Assembly (NCBI GenBank): GCA_902490305.1
Contig: CABUDI010000028.1
Coordinates: 1 to 22,919, forward strand
Direction: 5' to 3'
Source: an uncultured Collinsella sp.
GTDB taxonomy: Bacteria; Actinomycetota; Coriobacteriia; Coriobacteriales; Coriobacteriaceae
DNA length: 22,919 nucleotides
In this document: in pieces, positions 14,540 to 22,919 of the stretch
Position numbering within the stretch: the stretch's first letter is position 1
Layout: every line of letters starts with the position of its first letter
Translations under genes and position numbers: made by a program
Notes under the pieces: model-generated
What the model was told of the DNA's origin: nothing
The model's input: only the letters and a program-made list of their open reading frames with translations
Database searches by the model: none

Positions 14540-15559
14540 CTAGCGCCGGAACAGCTCGTGGGCGCGGTCGCGGAGATTAGTTGCTCGGATGACACCTTCG
14601 TAACGATTGATGCGCAGACGCGGGAAGGCGTTAAAGAAGCGTAGGTCGCGGCGGCTGAGTGACACGCTCGGCACCGGGCGGCTCATGCGCTTGCCGGCAA
14701 GGCGACGACCGAGCGACGGACGCGGCACGCTCGGCGCGGCATCGGCCACGCGGCGGGCAGCGAGCGCCAGGCCGCGAGCACCATCCGAGATAAACGTCGG
14801 CATCGAAGTCTTCTCGCGCAGGGCATCGAGCGCCGCGTCGCCCAGCTCGGCCAGCCAAGCGTTAACGGCGCGACCGCGGATATGCGTCTGCGCCACCGAG
14901 TCGATCGCCGAATCGGGAATACGTTCGAGCATAGAGTCGGAGGCGTCGGCAAGCGACTCATTGATGCGGTCGGCAAGGTCGGCACGCACGCGCTCAAGCT
15001 GATCGGACAGGCGGCGCCAGCTGGCCAACGAGCACACCGCATCGACCATCATCGCGACCGCGACGATAAAGGCGGACAGCCGCACAATCAGCACCGGCAG
15101 ATGGCCAAGCAGCCCCAGCAATGCAGGCTCCACTAAACGGCAAATACACAACGCGCCCAAGCCAAACGCGCAGGCCCAGTACAGGCAGATGCGTCCGTGC
15201 AGGTTAAACGGCAGATGCGAGTAATCCCAAAACCGGGCACCCGTCGTTTTTTCCAACAGCACGCCCACGCTATATTCGATCACGCTGCATACGAGCGCGG
15301 CAGCGACAAACTGGCTCGAGGCGTCTGGGATTCCACGCAGCAGCAACCAGCACGCGATGCCGCCCGCACCGTAGATGGGACAACACGGCCCTAGCAAAAA
15401 GCCGCTGTTGGCAAAGCGTCCGTGGTTGAGCATGGCGCAGACTGTCGACTCCCATACCCAGCCGCAAAAACCGTAGAAGGCAAACGAGAGCACCAGTGCC
15501 GAGAGTGGGCAGGCGGCAAGCGTCGCGCCGCCAAACGCCATATCGATCGCGGTCCCCAC
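14540..15559 (-). CDS. CmpB-like membrane protein (putative ABC transporter permease, PF06541 type)
   Basis: This 339-residue protein has an N-terminal membrane half (residues about 15-190, five or six helices) with the family's characteristic FAFYGFCGWVWESTVC, GRFANSGFLLGPCCPIYG and FWDYSHLPFNLHGRICL segments. The C-terminal ~150 residues are soluble and Arg/Ala/Asp-rich. The family is annotated as an ABC permease, but no ATPase is nearby and its function is essentially unknown. The start is a GTG at 15559, with GAGAGGG overlapping the end of the preceding HD-domain gene, so the two are coupled. Confidence 0.85.
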   Translation of the reverse strand: MGTAIDMAFGGATLAACPLSALVLSFAFYGFCGWVWESTVCAMLNHGRFANSGFLLGPCCPIYGAGGIACWLLLRGIPDASSQFVAAALVCSVIEYSVGVLLEKTTGARFWDYSHLPFNLHGRICLYWACAFGLGALCICRLVEPALLGLLGHLPVLIVRLSAFIVAVAMMVDAVCSLASWRRLSDQLERVRADLADRINESLADASDSMLERIPDSAIDSVAQTHIRGRAVNAWLAELGDAALDALREKTSMPTFISDGARGLALAARRVADAAPSVPRPSLGRRLAGKRMSRPVPSVSLSRRDLRFFNAFPRLRINRYEGVIRATNLRDRAHELFRR

Positions 15560-15562
15560 CGT

Positions 15563-16120
15563 CTACCCTCTCCTCTTTTCGCTCGATTCTTTGCTCGAGC
15601 CGTCACTCGAGCCCTCGTTCAAATCGTTCGCGCCGCCTTTGCGCGGCAGACGGCCGGCAATCGTCTCGCGCAGCGCGCACCATTTATCCGCCAGGCACAC
15701 AATCCATGCCTCACGACACGTCGGCGGCACCGGTACCAGCGGAAACATATGCCGTACGATAATAATCCGCTCGCGCGGCGTCAGCTCAAAATCTTCCTCC
15801 GCACGCGCCAAGGCAAAAAACGGGTGGCGAAAGCCATGCAGCCGATGGCTTGGGTCGGGATCGTGCCAGTCATAGAGAAAGTAATCGTGCAGCAGGGCCC
15901 CGCGCAGCAGCGATAAGCGGTCGACGGAAATGCCGACGCGGCCCAAACGCTCGGCAAAGGACAGGCTCGCCCGCGCCACCGAGATCACATGCGCATAGAC
16001 CGTCACGTCGCCATGCTGGATAAACTCATGCGTCAGGCCCAAGCGGCCCGTCTGGGCAAGCTGACGGGCGGCATCGTCGACCTCGCGCGCGATTTTCTCG
16101 GCACGAACGGCATCGGACAT
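15563..16120 (-). CDS. HD-domain hydrolase
   Basis: This 185-residue protein carries an HD-superfamily metal site: His44 (VYAHVISVAR), His78-Asp79 (ALLHDYFLYDWHD), further His residues in HGFRHPFF and IVRHMFP, and Asp145 in CLADKWCAL. HD proteins are phosphohydrolases acting on nucleotides or similar phosphates; the substrate here is unknown. The start is the ATG at 16120, with GGAGG five bases upstream; an open frame extends 24 codons further but is unsupported. The last 20 residues are a Ser/Glu/Lys-rich disordered tail. It is the first gene of a two-gene operon with the CmpB-like protein. Confidence 0.85.
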   Translation of the reverse strand: MSDAVRAEKIAREVDDAARQLAQTGRLGLTHEFIQHGDVTVYAHVISVARASLSFAERLGRVGISVDRLSLLRGALLHDYFLYDWHDPDPSHRLHGFRHPFFALARAEEDFELTPRERIIIVRHMFPLVPVPPTCREAWIVCLADKWCALRETIAGRLPRKGGANDLNEGSSDGSSKESSEKRRG

Positions 16121-16209
16121 GCTGCCTCCTTCCAGCGGCTCACGGCGGCAAGCCACGGCCTGTGCACAATCGATAAAAACATCATGGAACACATCAGTAT
16201 GGCATCGGA

Positions 16210-16221
16210 CAAAACGTTTTG
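16210..16221. promoter_or_regulatory. Palindrome CAAAACGTTTTG in divergent promoter region
   Basis: This perfect 12-base palindrome lies in the 228-base gap between the divergent HD-hydrolase and DXS-like genes. It could be an operator for either. No regulator gene is adjacent, and a 12-base palindrome of this kind may occur by chance. Confidence 0.3.
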
Positions 16222-16348
16222 CCCCACCAGTTGGCGAATTACCGCGCCGCCGTCACATATCAAACGCCAAAATGTGCGAGACTGTCTTGTGCAATTGTGT
16301 CGGCCGAGGGAGCGCCGGCGCTCGATTCGCATGGAGTAACCCACAACG

Positions 16349-18130
16349 ATGCTGCTTACGCAAACGACAACGCCCGAGGACGTCAAGGCTCTTAATCGTG
16401 CCGAGCTCCCGCAGCTCTGCGACGAGATTCGCCACGCCATCCTCGAAAGCTCCGCCGCCGTCGGCGGGCACGTTGCCCCCAACCTGGGCGTCGTTGAGCT
16501 TACGGTCGCGCTCCATCGCGTGTTTAACTCCCCTATCGACAAGATTGTCTTTGACGTTTCGCACCAGACCTACGCCCACAAGGCGTTGACTGGGCGCGCA
16601 TACACTTATATCGATCCGAAGCGCTTTGGCGAGGCCTCTGGCTTTGCCAATCCCGACGAGTCCGAGCATGACCTGTTCGCCATGGGTCACACCTCGACCT
16701 CGGTGAGCCTGGGCTGCGGCCTAGCGCACGCTCGCGACCTGGCGGGCGATGCGTACAACGTCATCACCATCATTGGCGACGGCTCGCTTTCGGGCGGTCT
16801 GGCGTTTGAGGGCTTTAACAATGCCGCCGAACTCGATAGCAACCTGATCATCATCGTCAACGATAACGACCAGTCCATCGCCGAAAACCACGGTGGCCTG
16901 TATCGCAATTTGGCCGAGCTGCGCGCCAGTAACGGTACCTGTGAGCGCAACGTTTTCCGCGCGATGGGGCTCGACTACCGCTATCTGGACGCCGGTAACG
17001 ATGTGTTGGCCCTCGTCGACGCGTTGCAGGAGCTGCGCGACATCGACCACCCCATCGTGCTGCACGTCTCCACCGCCAAGGGCAAGGGCTTTGAGCCGGC
17101 CCAGAGCGACCCCGAACGCTGGCACCACGTGGGTCCGTTTGACATGGCGACTGGGCGCAAGCTTTGCCCGGGCCATCCGAGCGAGCCCGCGCCGCGCACC
17201 TATGCTGACATTACGGGCGAGGCGCTCAGCGCCGCCATCGAGCGCGATCCACAGGTCGTTGGCATCACGGCCGCCACGCCCTACATTATGGGCTTTACAC
17301 CCGAGCTTCGCGCTGCCGCCGGCAAACAGTTCGTCGATGTGGGCATTGCCGAGGAGCACGCCGTGACCTTTGCCACCGCGCTTGCGCGCTCGGGCGCCAA
17401 GCCAGTCTTTGGTGTGTACGGTACGTTTTTGCAGCGCGCCTACGACGAGCTGTGGCACGACCTGTGCCTCAACGACGCCCCCGCAACCATTTTGGTGTTT
17501 GGTGCGTCAATCTTTGGCACCACGTCCGAGACGCACCTCTCGTTCTTTGATATTTCCATGCTGGGCGGTCTTCCCAACATGCGCTACTTGGCGCCGGCCT
17601 GCATGGAGGAATATCTGTCCATGCTGAGCTGGTCGCTCGACCACCGCGAGCATCCCGCGGCGATCCGCGTACCGGGCATTGGCCTGGTTGGCCGTCCCGA
17701 TTTGGCGCCCGCCGAGGACACCGACTACAGCGCCATTCGCTACGACGTGGTGCGTCAGGGCCGCGACGTTGCCGTGCTCGCGCTCGGCGATTTCTTTGAG
17801 CTGGGCGAGCGCGTTGCAAACCGCTTGGCTGCCGAATACGGCATCGAGGCCACGCTCGTCAACCCGCGCTTTGCAACCGAGCTTGACCGCGAATTCCTCG
17901 ACAACCTTGCCGCCGAGCATCGCGTCGTCGTCACCCTCGAGGACGGCATCTTGGACGGCGGCTGGGGCGAGCGCGTGGCGTGCTACCTGGCCTGCACGCC
18001 CGTACGCACGCGCACCTTCGGCATCGCCAAGGGCTTCCCCGACCGCTACGACCCCAACGAGCTGCTCGCTCAGAACGGCATGACGGTCGAGAACATGGCC
18101 GCCGAAGCCGTAAGACTACTCAACGAGTAA
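16349..18130 (+). CDS. 1-deoxy-D-xylulose-5-phosphate synthase-like transketolase
   Basis: This 593-residue thiamine diphosphate enzyme resembles DXS, which joins pyruvate and glyceraldehyde 3-phosphate for isoprenoid, thiamine and pyridoxal synthesis. The cofactor motif runs from GDG (143-145) to NDN (171-173). DXS-like features are DVSHQTYAHKALTGR (69-83), the catalytic Glu in VGIAEEHAVTF (331-341) and YGTFLQRAYD (357-366). However, the substrate loop that reads DRAGxxGADGxTHQG in DXS is FGASIFGTTSETHLS here (384-398), so the phosphate-binding Arg and the nearby Asp are replaced by Gly385 and Thr392. It is also shorter than usual (about 620-640). It could therefore be a paralogue with another acceptor. 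A GGAG 13 bases upstream is the only ribosome binding site seen. A strong terminator follows. Confidence 0.8.
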   Translation: MLLTQTTTPEDVKALNRAELPQLCDEIRHAILESSAAVGGHVAPNLGVVELTVALHRVFNSPIDKIVFDVSHQTYAHKALTGRAYTYIDPKRFGEASGFANPDESEHDLFAMGHTSTSVSLGCGLAHARDLAGDAYNVITIIGDGSLSGGLAFEGFNNAAELDSNLIIIVNDNDQSIAENHGGLYRNLAELRASNGTCERNVFRAMGLDYRYLDAGNDVLALVDALQELRDIDHPIVLHVSTAKGKGFEPAQSDPERWHHVGPFDMATGRKLCPGHPSEPAPRTYADITGEALSAAIERDPQVVGITAATPYIMGFTPELRAAAGKQFVDVGIAEEHAVTFATALARSGAKPVFGVYGTFLQRAYDELWHDLCLNDAPATILVFGASIFGTTSETHLSFFDISMLGGLPNMRYLAPACMEEYLSMLSWSLDHREHPAAIRVPGIGLVGRPDLAPAEDTDYSAIRYDVVRQGRDVAVLALGDFFELGERVANRLAAEYGIEATLVNPRFATELDREFLDNLAAEHRVVVTLEDGILDGGWGERVACYLACTPVRTRTFGIAKGFPDRYDPNELLAQNGMTVENMAAEAVRLLNE

Positions 18131-18131
18131 G

Positions 18132-18175
18132 AAAACCTCCGCAAGGAAAGCACCCCTGCGGAGGTTTTTATTTTC
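18132..18175 (+). terminator. Intrinsic terminator of the DXS-like gene
   Basis: AAAACCTCCGCA (18132-18143) and TGCGGAGGTTTT (18157-18168) form a perfect 12-pair stem with a 13-base loop, followed by a T-rich tail (TATTTT). It begins two bases after the stop codon. Confidence 0.95.
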
Positions 18176-18187
18176 GCGACGCGATTA

Positions 18188-18403
18188 TCTCAATCTGTAA
18201 CATCTAGGGTCCGAATTTCCGTCTAACTGTTACAGATCTGGATAAGACGTCCTAGTCCCAGACCTTTGTCTCAATCTATAACAGATAGAGACCTTTTGGC
18301 CGTCCAGATGTTACAGATTGAGACATTCGAATTCCCCTGAAGAGAAAATCTCGATCTGTAACAGTCGCTCGGCAAAAACGGCTGCAGATGTTACAGATCG
18401 AGA
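18188..18403. repeat. Array of six 15-base repeats in alternating orientation, ~40-base period
   Basis: TCTCRATCTRTAACA occurs forward at 18188-18202, 18269-18283 and 18349-18363. Its reverse complement occurs at 18228-18242 (the last five bases degenerate), 18309-18323 and 18389-18403. Start-to-start distances are 40, 41, 40, 40 and 40, leaving spacers of 25 or 26 unrelated bases. Each forward/reverse pair can fold as a 15-pair hairpin with a 25-base loop. It fills the gap between the DXS-like terminator and the transporter promoter. Alternating orientation argues against CRISPR; a palindromic repeat family or an operator array is more likely. Confidence 0.9.
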
Positions 18404-18514
18404 CAAAGCAACAAGGCATGCCGCCGCATCGGCCAAAACCACCACGAAGGTGCCTGTCCCTTTTTAGTAGGTAGAATAACCCATAAGGTAAGTATGTTTC
18501 TGAGTTATTTCGTG

Positions 18515-18544
18515 TTGACCCATTTGAGCGCGATAGGGTATAAC
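18515..18544 (+). promoter_or_regulatory. Sigma70-type promoter of the amino acid transporter operon
   Basis: TTGACC (18515-18520) and TATAAC (18539-18544) are separated by 18 bases, close to the consensus. The -10 ends 43 bases ahead of the binding-protein start codon. A repeat half-copy (TGTCCCTTTTT) lies upstream near 18452. Confidence 0.75.
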
Positions 18545-18587
18545 TCTACTCAACCGCTAGGGATTTTATTGAGAAAGGTGTTCTACC

Positions 18588-19583
18588 ATGAGCAAGAACC
18601 TCTCCCAGCAGGTCGTTCTCGACCGCCGCGGCTTCGTTGCCGCCACCTTCGCAACCGTCGCCGGCCTTGGTCTTGCCGGCTGCTCCGACACCAGCGCCGA
18701 GGCCGACAAGGGTTCCGCCGCCGGCTCCTCAAAGGGCTCCGAGGATACCGAGGCTTCCACCACGCTCGATGCCAAGGCATTCGACAAGCTCGTCAACGAC
18801 GACCCCAAGGCCGATGACGACGCCATCGCCGCCAGCACCTGGGCGACGGCCGTCAAGGACGCCGGCGTCTTTAAGATCGGTGGCGTTCAGACCTCCACGC
18901 TCTTCTCCCTCCTCAACGAAAAAGACGGTCAGACCCGCGGCTTCGATGCCGGTATCGCACAGCTCCTGTCCAACTACATTCTGGGCGAGAACAAGGTCGA
19001 GATCACCCAGGTGACCTCGGACACGCGCGAGTCCGTCCTGCAGAACGGCCAGGTCGACGCTGTCTTTGCCACCTACACCATCACTGACGAGCGCAAGAAG
19101 CTCGTATCCTTTGCCGGTCCCTACTACTACACCCAGCAGGCCATCCTGGTGCTCGCCGATAACGACGACATTAAGAGCGTCGACGACCTGGCCGACAAGA
19201 ACGTCGCCGTCCAGTCCGGCTCCAACGGCCCCGCCATCCTGGAGGAGTTCGCTCCCAAGGCCAGCCAGCAGGAGTTCAAGACCGACGAGGAGGCCCGCCA
19301 GGCACTCCAGCAGGGCCGCGTTGACGCCTACGTCATCGATAACAACATGCAGCAGAGCGCCCTGGTCCGCGAGCCCGGTAAGTACAAGATCGCCGGCAAG
19401 CCCTTCGGCAGCAAGGAGCCCTATGGCATCGGCCTGCCGCTCGATTCCGACGGCGTCGCCTTTGTCAACGACTTCCTTAAGAAGATCGAGGACGACGGCA
19501 CCTGGACTAAGCTGTGGCAGATCTGCATCGGTGACCGTACGGGCGACACCAATGTTCCCGAGCTGCCCGAGATCGGCGCCTAG
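18588..19583 (+). CDS. Polar amino acid ABC transporter substrate-binding lipoprotein
   Basis: This 331-residue extracellular binding protein belongs to the family-3 solute-binding proteins (glutamine/polar amino acid type). The signal has a twin-arginine, LDRRGFVAATFA (11-22), and a lipobox LAGC with Cys32 as the lipidated residue, suggesting Tat export before anchoring. A Ser/Gly/Glu-rich linker follows to about residue 65. The binding domain shows family patterns such as GFDAGIAQLLSNYILG, VDAVFATYTITDERKKLVSFAGPYY and a C-terminal DDGTWTKLWQICIGD. AGAAAGG precedes the ATG. It is the first gene of the operon, and a hairpin follows it. The ligand is probably an amino acid; glutamine or glutamate is a guess from family and the C26 hydrolase downstream. 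Confidence 0.92.
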   Translation: MSKNLSQQVVLDRRGFVAATFATVAGLGLAGCSDTSAEADKGSAAGSSKGSEDTEASTTLDAKAFDKLVNDDPKADDDAIAASTWATAVKDAGVFKIGGVQTSTLFSLLNEKDGQTRGFDAGIAQLLSNYILGENKVEITQVTSDTRESVLQNGQVDAVFATYTITDERKKLVSFAGPYYYTQQAILVLADNDDIKSVDDLADKNVAVQSGSNGPAILEEFAPKASQQEFKTDEEARQALQQGRVDAYVIDNNMQQSALVREPGKYKIAGKPFGSKEPYGIGLPLDSDGVAFVNDFLKKIEDDGTWTKLWQICIGDRTGDTNVPELPEIGA

Positions 19584-19671
19584 GCAGCGAGCCTGGTAAC
19601 GGCCGCAACGAAACCATACGGAAACGCATGATGCGCTTTATTGCGGTAAACTGTTTCCTCACTGAGTTGTC

Positions 19672-19700
19672 GGGGCTTCCGTACACACGGGAGCCCCTTT
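19672..19700 (+). terminator. Intercistronic hairpin (partial terminator)
   Basis: GGGGCTTCCGT (19672-19682) pairs with ACGGGAGCCCC (19687-19697) around the loop ACAC, followed by TTTCCTT. It lies between the binding protein and first permease genes. Such hairpins commonly let some transcripts stop, giving more binding protein than permease. Confidence 0.75.
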
Positions 19701-19721
19701 CCTTACCGGCGGGAGGTCCGC

Positions 19722-20381
19722 ATGAGTCTCTCCGAGCTCTGGTCGCTCTATGGCCAGAACTATATCGACGCCCTGCTAGCAACCTGGGGCATGACACTTG
19801 AGTCGTTTGCCATCGCCATGGTGCTGGCCGTTGCCGTCACTGTGATGCGCGTGTCGCCGCTCAAGCCGCTGCGCGTCTTTGGCGACCTGTATGTCCAGGT
19901 CTTCCGTAACATCCCAGGCATCGCACTGCTCATCATCGTCGTCTATGCGCTGCCGCCGCTCAAGGTCGTCCTGCCCTACCGTACCTGCGTTATCGTCGCC
20001 ACGGTCCTTTTGGGCTCGGCCTTTGGCTCCGAGAACTTTATGAGCGGCATCAACACCGTTGGCGTCGGCCAGGTGGAAGCCGCCCGCTCGCTCGGCATGA
20101 GCTTCAGCCGTATCCTCGCCAAGATCGTGATTCCGCAGGCACTGCGCTCAAGCGTGCTGCCCATGACGAACCTCTTTATCGCCGTCATGCTCACCACCGC
20201 GCTCGGCAGCCAGGTGCCGCTTAAACCGCAGGAGCTCACCGGCGTGGTGAGCTATATCAACACGCGCTCACTTGGCGGCGTCGCCGCGTTCTTTATCTCG
20301 GCGCTCGGCTACCTGGGCACGGCCTTTGTGGTGAGCCACATTGGCAACTACATCGATAAGAAGGTGAGGATCCTCCGATGA
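19722..20381 (+). CDS. Amino acid ABC transporter permease 1 (HisM/GlnP family)
   Basis: This 219-residue inner-membrane permease has about five helices. The ATPase-contact (EAA) loop reads GQVEAARSLGMSFSRILAKI, typical of the polar amino acid family, and the usual FRNIPGIALL segment is present. GGGAGG lies just before the ATG. Its last four bases overlap the start of the second permease (ATGA), so the two are translationally coupled and probably form a heterodimer. Confidence 0.93.
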   Translation: MSLSELWSLYGQNYIDALLATWGMTLESFAIAMVLAVAVTVMRVSPLKPLRVFGDLYVQVFRNIPGIALLIIVVYALPPLKVVLPYRTCVIVATVLLGSAFGSENFMSGINTVGVGQVEAARSLGMSFSRILAKIVIPQALRSSVLPMTNLFIAVMLTTALGSQVPLKPQELTGVVSYINTRSLGGVAAFFISALGYLGTAFVVSHIGNYIDKKVRILR

Positions 20382-21211
20382 GCAAGCATTCCTCCCCTGC
20401 ACTTACCATGCGCGATGCGCTCTACGAGGCTCCCGGCCCCAAGATGCGCGCCAAGATCCGCATCGGCACCGCCATTTCGCTCGTTGCCGTGGCCGCGCTC
20501 ATCGCTCTGGTCCTGCAGCGCTTTTATGTGACCGGTCAGCTTTCAGTCCACTACTGGTATTTCTTTACGCACCTCACCACCTGGAAGTTCCTGCTTGCCG
20601 GCTTTGAGGGCACCGTTAAAGTTGCACTCACCGCCGGCGTCATTGCACTGGTACTGGGCTTAGCCCTTATGCTCGGCCGTACCAGCGGCATCAAGCCGTT
20701 ACAGCTGGTCTGCCGTGTGCTCACCGATTTCTTCCGCGGCGTGCCGAGCCTGCTGTTCATATACTTCTTCTTTTTGGTGCTGCCCCAGTACAAGATCGCG
20801 CTACCGTCATTTTGGATGCTCACACTGCCTGTCGCGCTCGCTGCGGCCGGCGTGCTGGCCGAGATTTTCCGCGCCGGCGTCAATGCCGTGCCGCGCGGTC
20901 AGGTCGAGGCAGCCCAGGCGCTCGGTCTCTCCAAGGCCAAAATCACCTTTAAAATCGTGTTGCCGCAGGCTATTCGGTTCATCATTCCGTCGTTGATTTC
21001 GCAGCTTGTGGTCGTAGTCAAAGACACCACCGTCGCCTATGTGGTGAGCTACCCCGACCTCATGCAAAATGCCCGTGTGCTCATTACCAACTACGACGCC
21101 CTCGTGTCGGTCTACCTGGTAATCGCGGTCATCTACATCCTCATCAACGTCGCGATCAACAAGGCCGCCATCTACGTTTCGCACAAGACCGGCGCGACCA
21201 TCATCCGCTAA
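20378..21211 (+). CDS. Amino acid ABC transporter permease 2 (HisM/GlnP family)
   Basis: This 277-residue permease has an N-terminal extension of about 30 residues before the first helix, then a membrane domain with FRGVPSLLFIYFFF and the EAA loop GQVEAAQALGLSKAKITFKI. It overlaps the first permease by four bases and is followed after 36 bases by the ATPase gene. Together these form the membrane part of one importer. Confidence 0.93.
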   Translation: MSKHSSPALTMRDALYEAPGPKMRAKIRIGTAISLVAVAALIALVLQRFYVTGQLSVHYWYFFTHLTTWKFLLAGFEGTVKVALTAGVIALVLGLALMLGRTSGIKPLQLVCRVLTDFFRGVPSLLFIYFFFLVLPQYKIALPSFWMLTLPVALAAAGVLAEIFRAGVNAVPRGQVEAAQALGLSKAKITFKIVLPQAIRFIIPSLISQLVVVVKDTTVAYVVSYPDLMQNARVLITNYDALVSVYLVIAVIYILINVAINKAAIYVSHKTGATIIR

Positions 21212-21247
21212 CGCTTTACCATTTCGAGTCATAAGGAGCCGAGCACC

Positions 21248-22012
<765 letters not shown>

Positions 22013-22064
22013 CCCAATTGCCATGTTCGCTCGCCATGACCATCCAAACTCGAAAGTTACACCT

Positions 22065-22874
22065 ATGATCGGAACTCGTACTTCATCGTCATACACCCCG
22101 CACGTCGACGTCGCCCCCGCCGACCGTCCGCTCATCCTCGTCGCGCCGCGCTGGGAAGAGGCGAAGCCGTTTTTGAGCGAAACGCTCTCCCCCAACGAAG
22201 AAATCGCAAGTGTCTTTGTCGACGCCATCCTTGCCGCCGGCGGCCTGCCGCTGCAGATGTCCATCACCGAGGACATTGAGGTTATCCGTCATTACGTCGA
22301 TATCGCCGACGGCATCGCCATTCCCGGCGGCCCCGATGTCAATCCCAAACGTTGGGGCGATGATCGACCCTACGACCCCACCCTCTGCTGCGAGATCCGC
22401 GATAGCTTTGAGTTTAAGCTGGTCGACGAGGTACTCCGCGCCAAAAAGCCGCTCTTTACCACCTGCCGCGGCACGCAGCTGCTCAATGTCGCCACCGGCG
22501 GCACCCTGTGCATGGACGTGCCGAGCCTGGGTGCGCGCGAGGGCCGCACGCAGTGGCGCCATACCCACGTGCTCAACGACCCTGTGCATCCCGTCGAGGT
22601 CATGCCGGGCTCGCTGCTGGAACGCGCGGTTGGCGGGCACAGGCTGATCCAGACAAACTCGGCACATCACTGCTGCGTCGATCGTCTGGGTAAAAGCACG
22701 CGCTTGGTCGCCAAGGCAACCGACGGCGTTCCCGAGTGCATCGAAGTCGAAGGCCAGCCTTTCTGCCTGGGCGTGCAATGGCATCCCGAGTATACCTGGC
22801 AGACGCTCGAGACCGACTTTAACCTGTGGAAGTCATTTGTCGAGGCAGCGGCAAAGGTTAAGCAGGCCCGTTAG
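22065..22874 (+). CDS. Class C26 gamma-glutamyl hydrolase (PuuD-like glutamine amidotransferase)
   Basis: This protein of 269 residues belongs to the peptidase C26 family, cytosolic class I amidotransferase-like hydrolases that split gamma-glutamyl bonds (for example in gamma-glutamyl-GABA). The nucleophile is Cys134 in TTCRGTQLLNV, with IPGGPDVNP upstream, SAHHCCV, and the catalytic His240 and Glu242 in GVQWHPEY. The start is uncertain: ATG at 22065 with a weak GAAAG ahead, or ATG at 22023 without a visible ribosome binding site. The frame is open further upstream inside the ATPase gene but that part is a shadow. It lies 52 bases after the ATPase on the same strand, so it may process an imported gamma-glutamyl compound. 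Confidence 0.88.
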   Translation: MIGTRTSSSYTPHVDVAPADRPLILVAPRWEEAKPFLSETLSPNEEIASVFVDAILAAGGLPLQMSITEDIEVIRHYVDIADGIAIPGGPDVNPKRWGDDRPYDPTLCCEIRDSFEFKLVDEVLRAKKPLFTTCRGTQLLNVATGGTLCMDVPSLGAREGRTQWRHTHVLNDPVHPVEVMPGSLLERAVGGHRLIQTNSAHHCCVDRLGKSTRLVAKATDGVPECIEVEGQPFCLGVQWHPEYTWQTLETDFNLWKSFVEAAAKVKQAR

Positions 22875-22919
22875 TTCACGGACAGCACAACACAAAAGGG
22901 CGCCCCGCCGGCCACATGG

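Noticed and set aside
18188..18403. CRISPR array
   Set aside because: Repeats are only 15 bases and alternate in orientation, spacers are 25-26 bases, and no cas gene is present.

Overview
The window is bacterial, mostly GC-rich and densely coded. The mix is a giant acyl-CoA dehydratase activase, Tat-type lipoproteins, TTG/GTG starts, and recurring palindromes built on GTGACAAAGGGAC. This suggests a strictly anaerobic gut actinomycete of the Coriobacteriia, most likely Collinsella or a close relative. That placement is inference; no rRNA or marker gene is present.

Positions 48-256 hold a decayed, internally deleted copy of the 3' end of the activase gene. Positions 257-5180 are a visibly AT-richer island. 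On the minus strand it carries a compact operon: two tiny Cys-rich peptide genes (4065-3895 and 3886-3722), a radical SAM/SPASM maturase, an ABC exporter and a degenerate CPBP-family membrane protein. A LysR-type regulator is transcribed divergently (4224-5180). Together they look like an uncharacterised ribosomally made, post-translationally modified peptide (RiPP) system. Neither precursor gene shows up as a long reading frame. They are supported by ribosome binding sites, a shared leader, a shared C-terminus and their position before the maturase.

Positions 5528-11034 hold a 1594-residue two-domain activase/dehydratase-like protein in an operon with a TetR-type regulator. Positions 11035-12535 hold palindromic repeats, a 41-residue membrane peptide resembling a type I toxin, and a Cof-type HAD phosphatase. 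Positions 12536-14341 are the ammonium module (amtB then a PII gene), separated by a large inverted repeat. Positions 14540-16120 encode a CmpB-like membrane protein and an HD-domain hydrolase.

On the plus strand, a DXS-like transketolase (16349-18130) ends at a textbook terminator. It is followed by six 15-base repeats in alternating orientation, spaced almost exactly 40 bases apart (18188-18403). A sigma70-type promoter then drives a polar amino acid ABC transporter operon: a Tat lipoprotein binding protein, two permeases and an ATPase. A class C26 gamma-glutamyl hydrolase follows, suggesting uptake and processing of glutamine- or gamma-glutamyl-type compounds.
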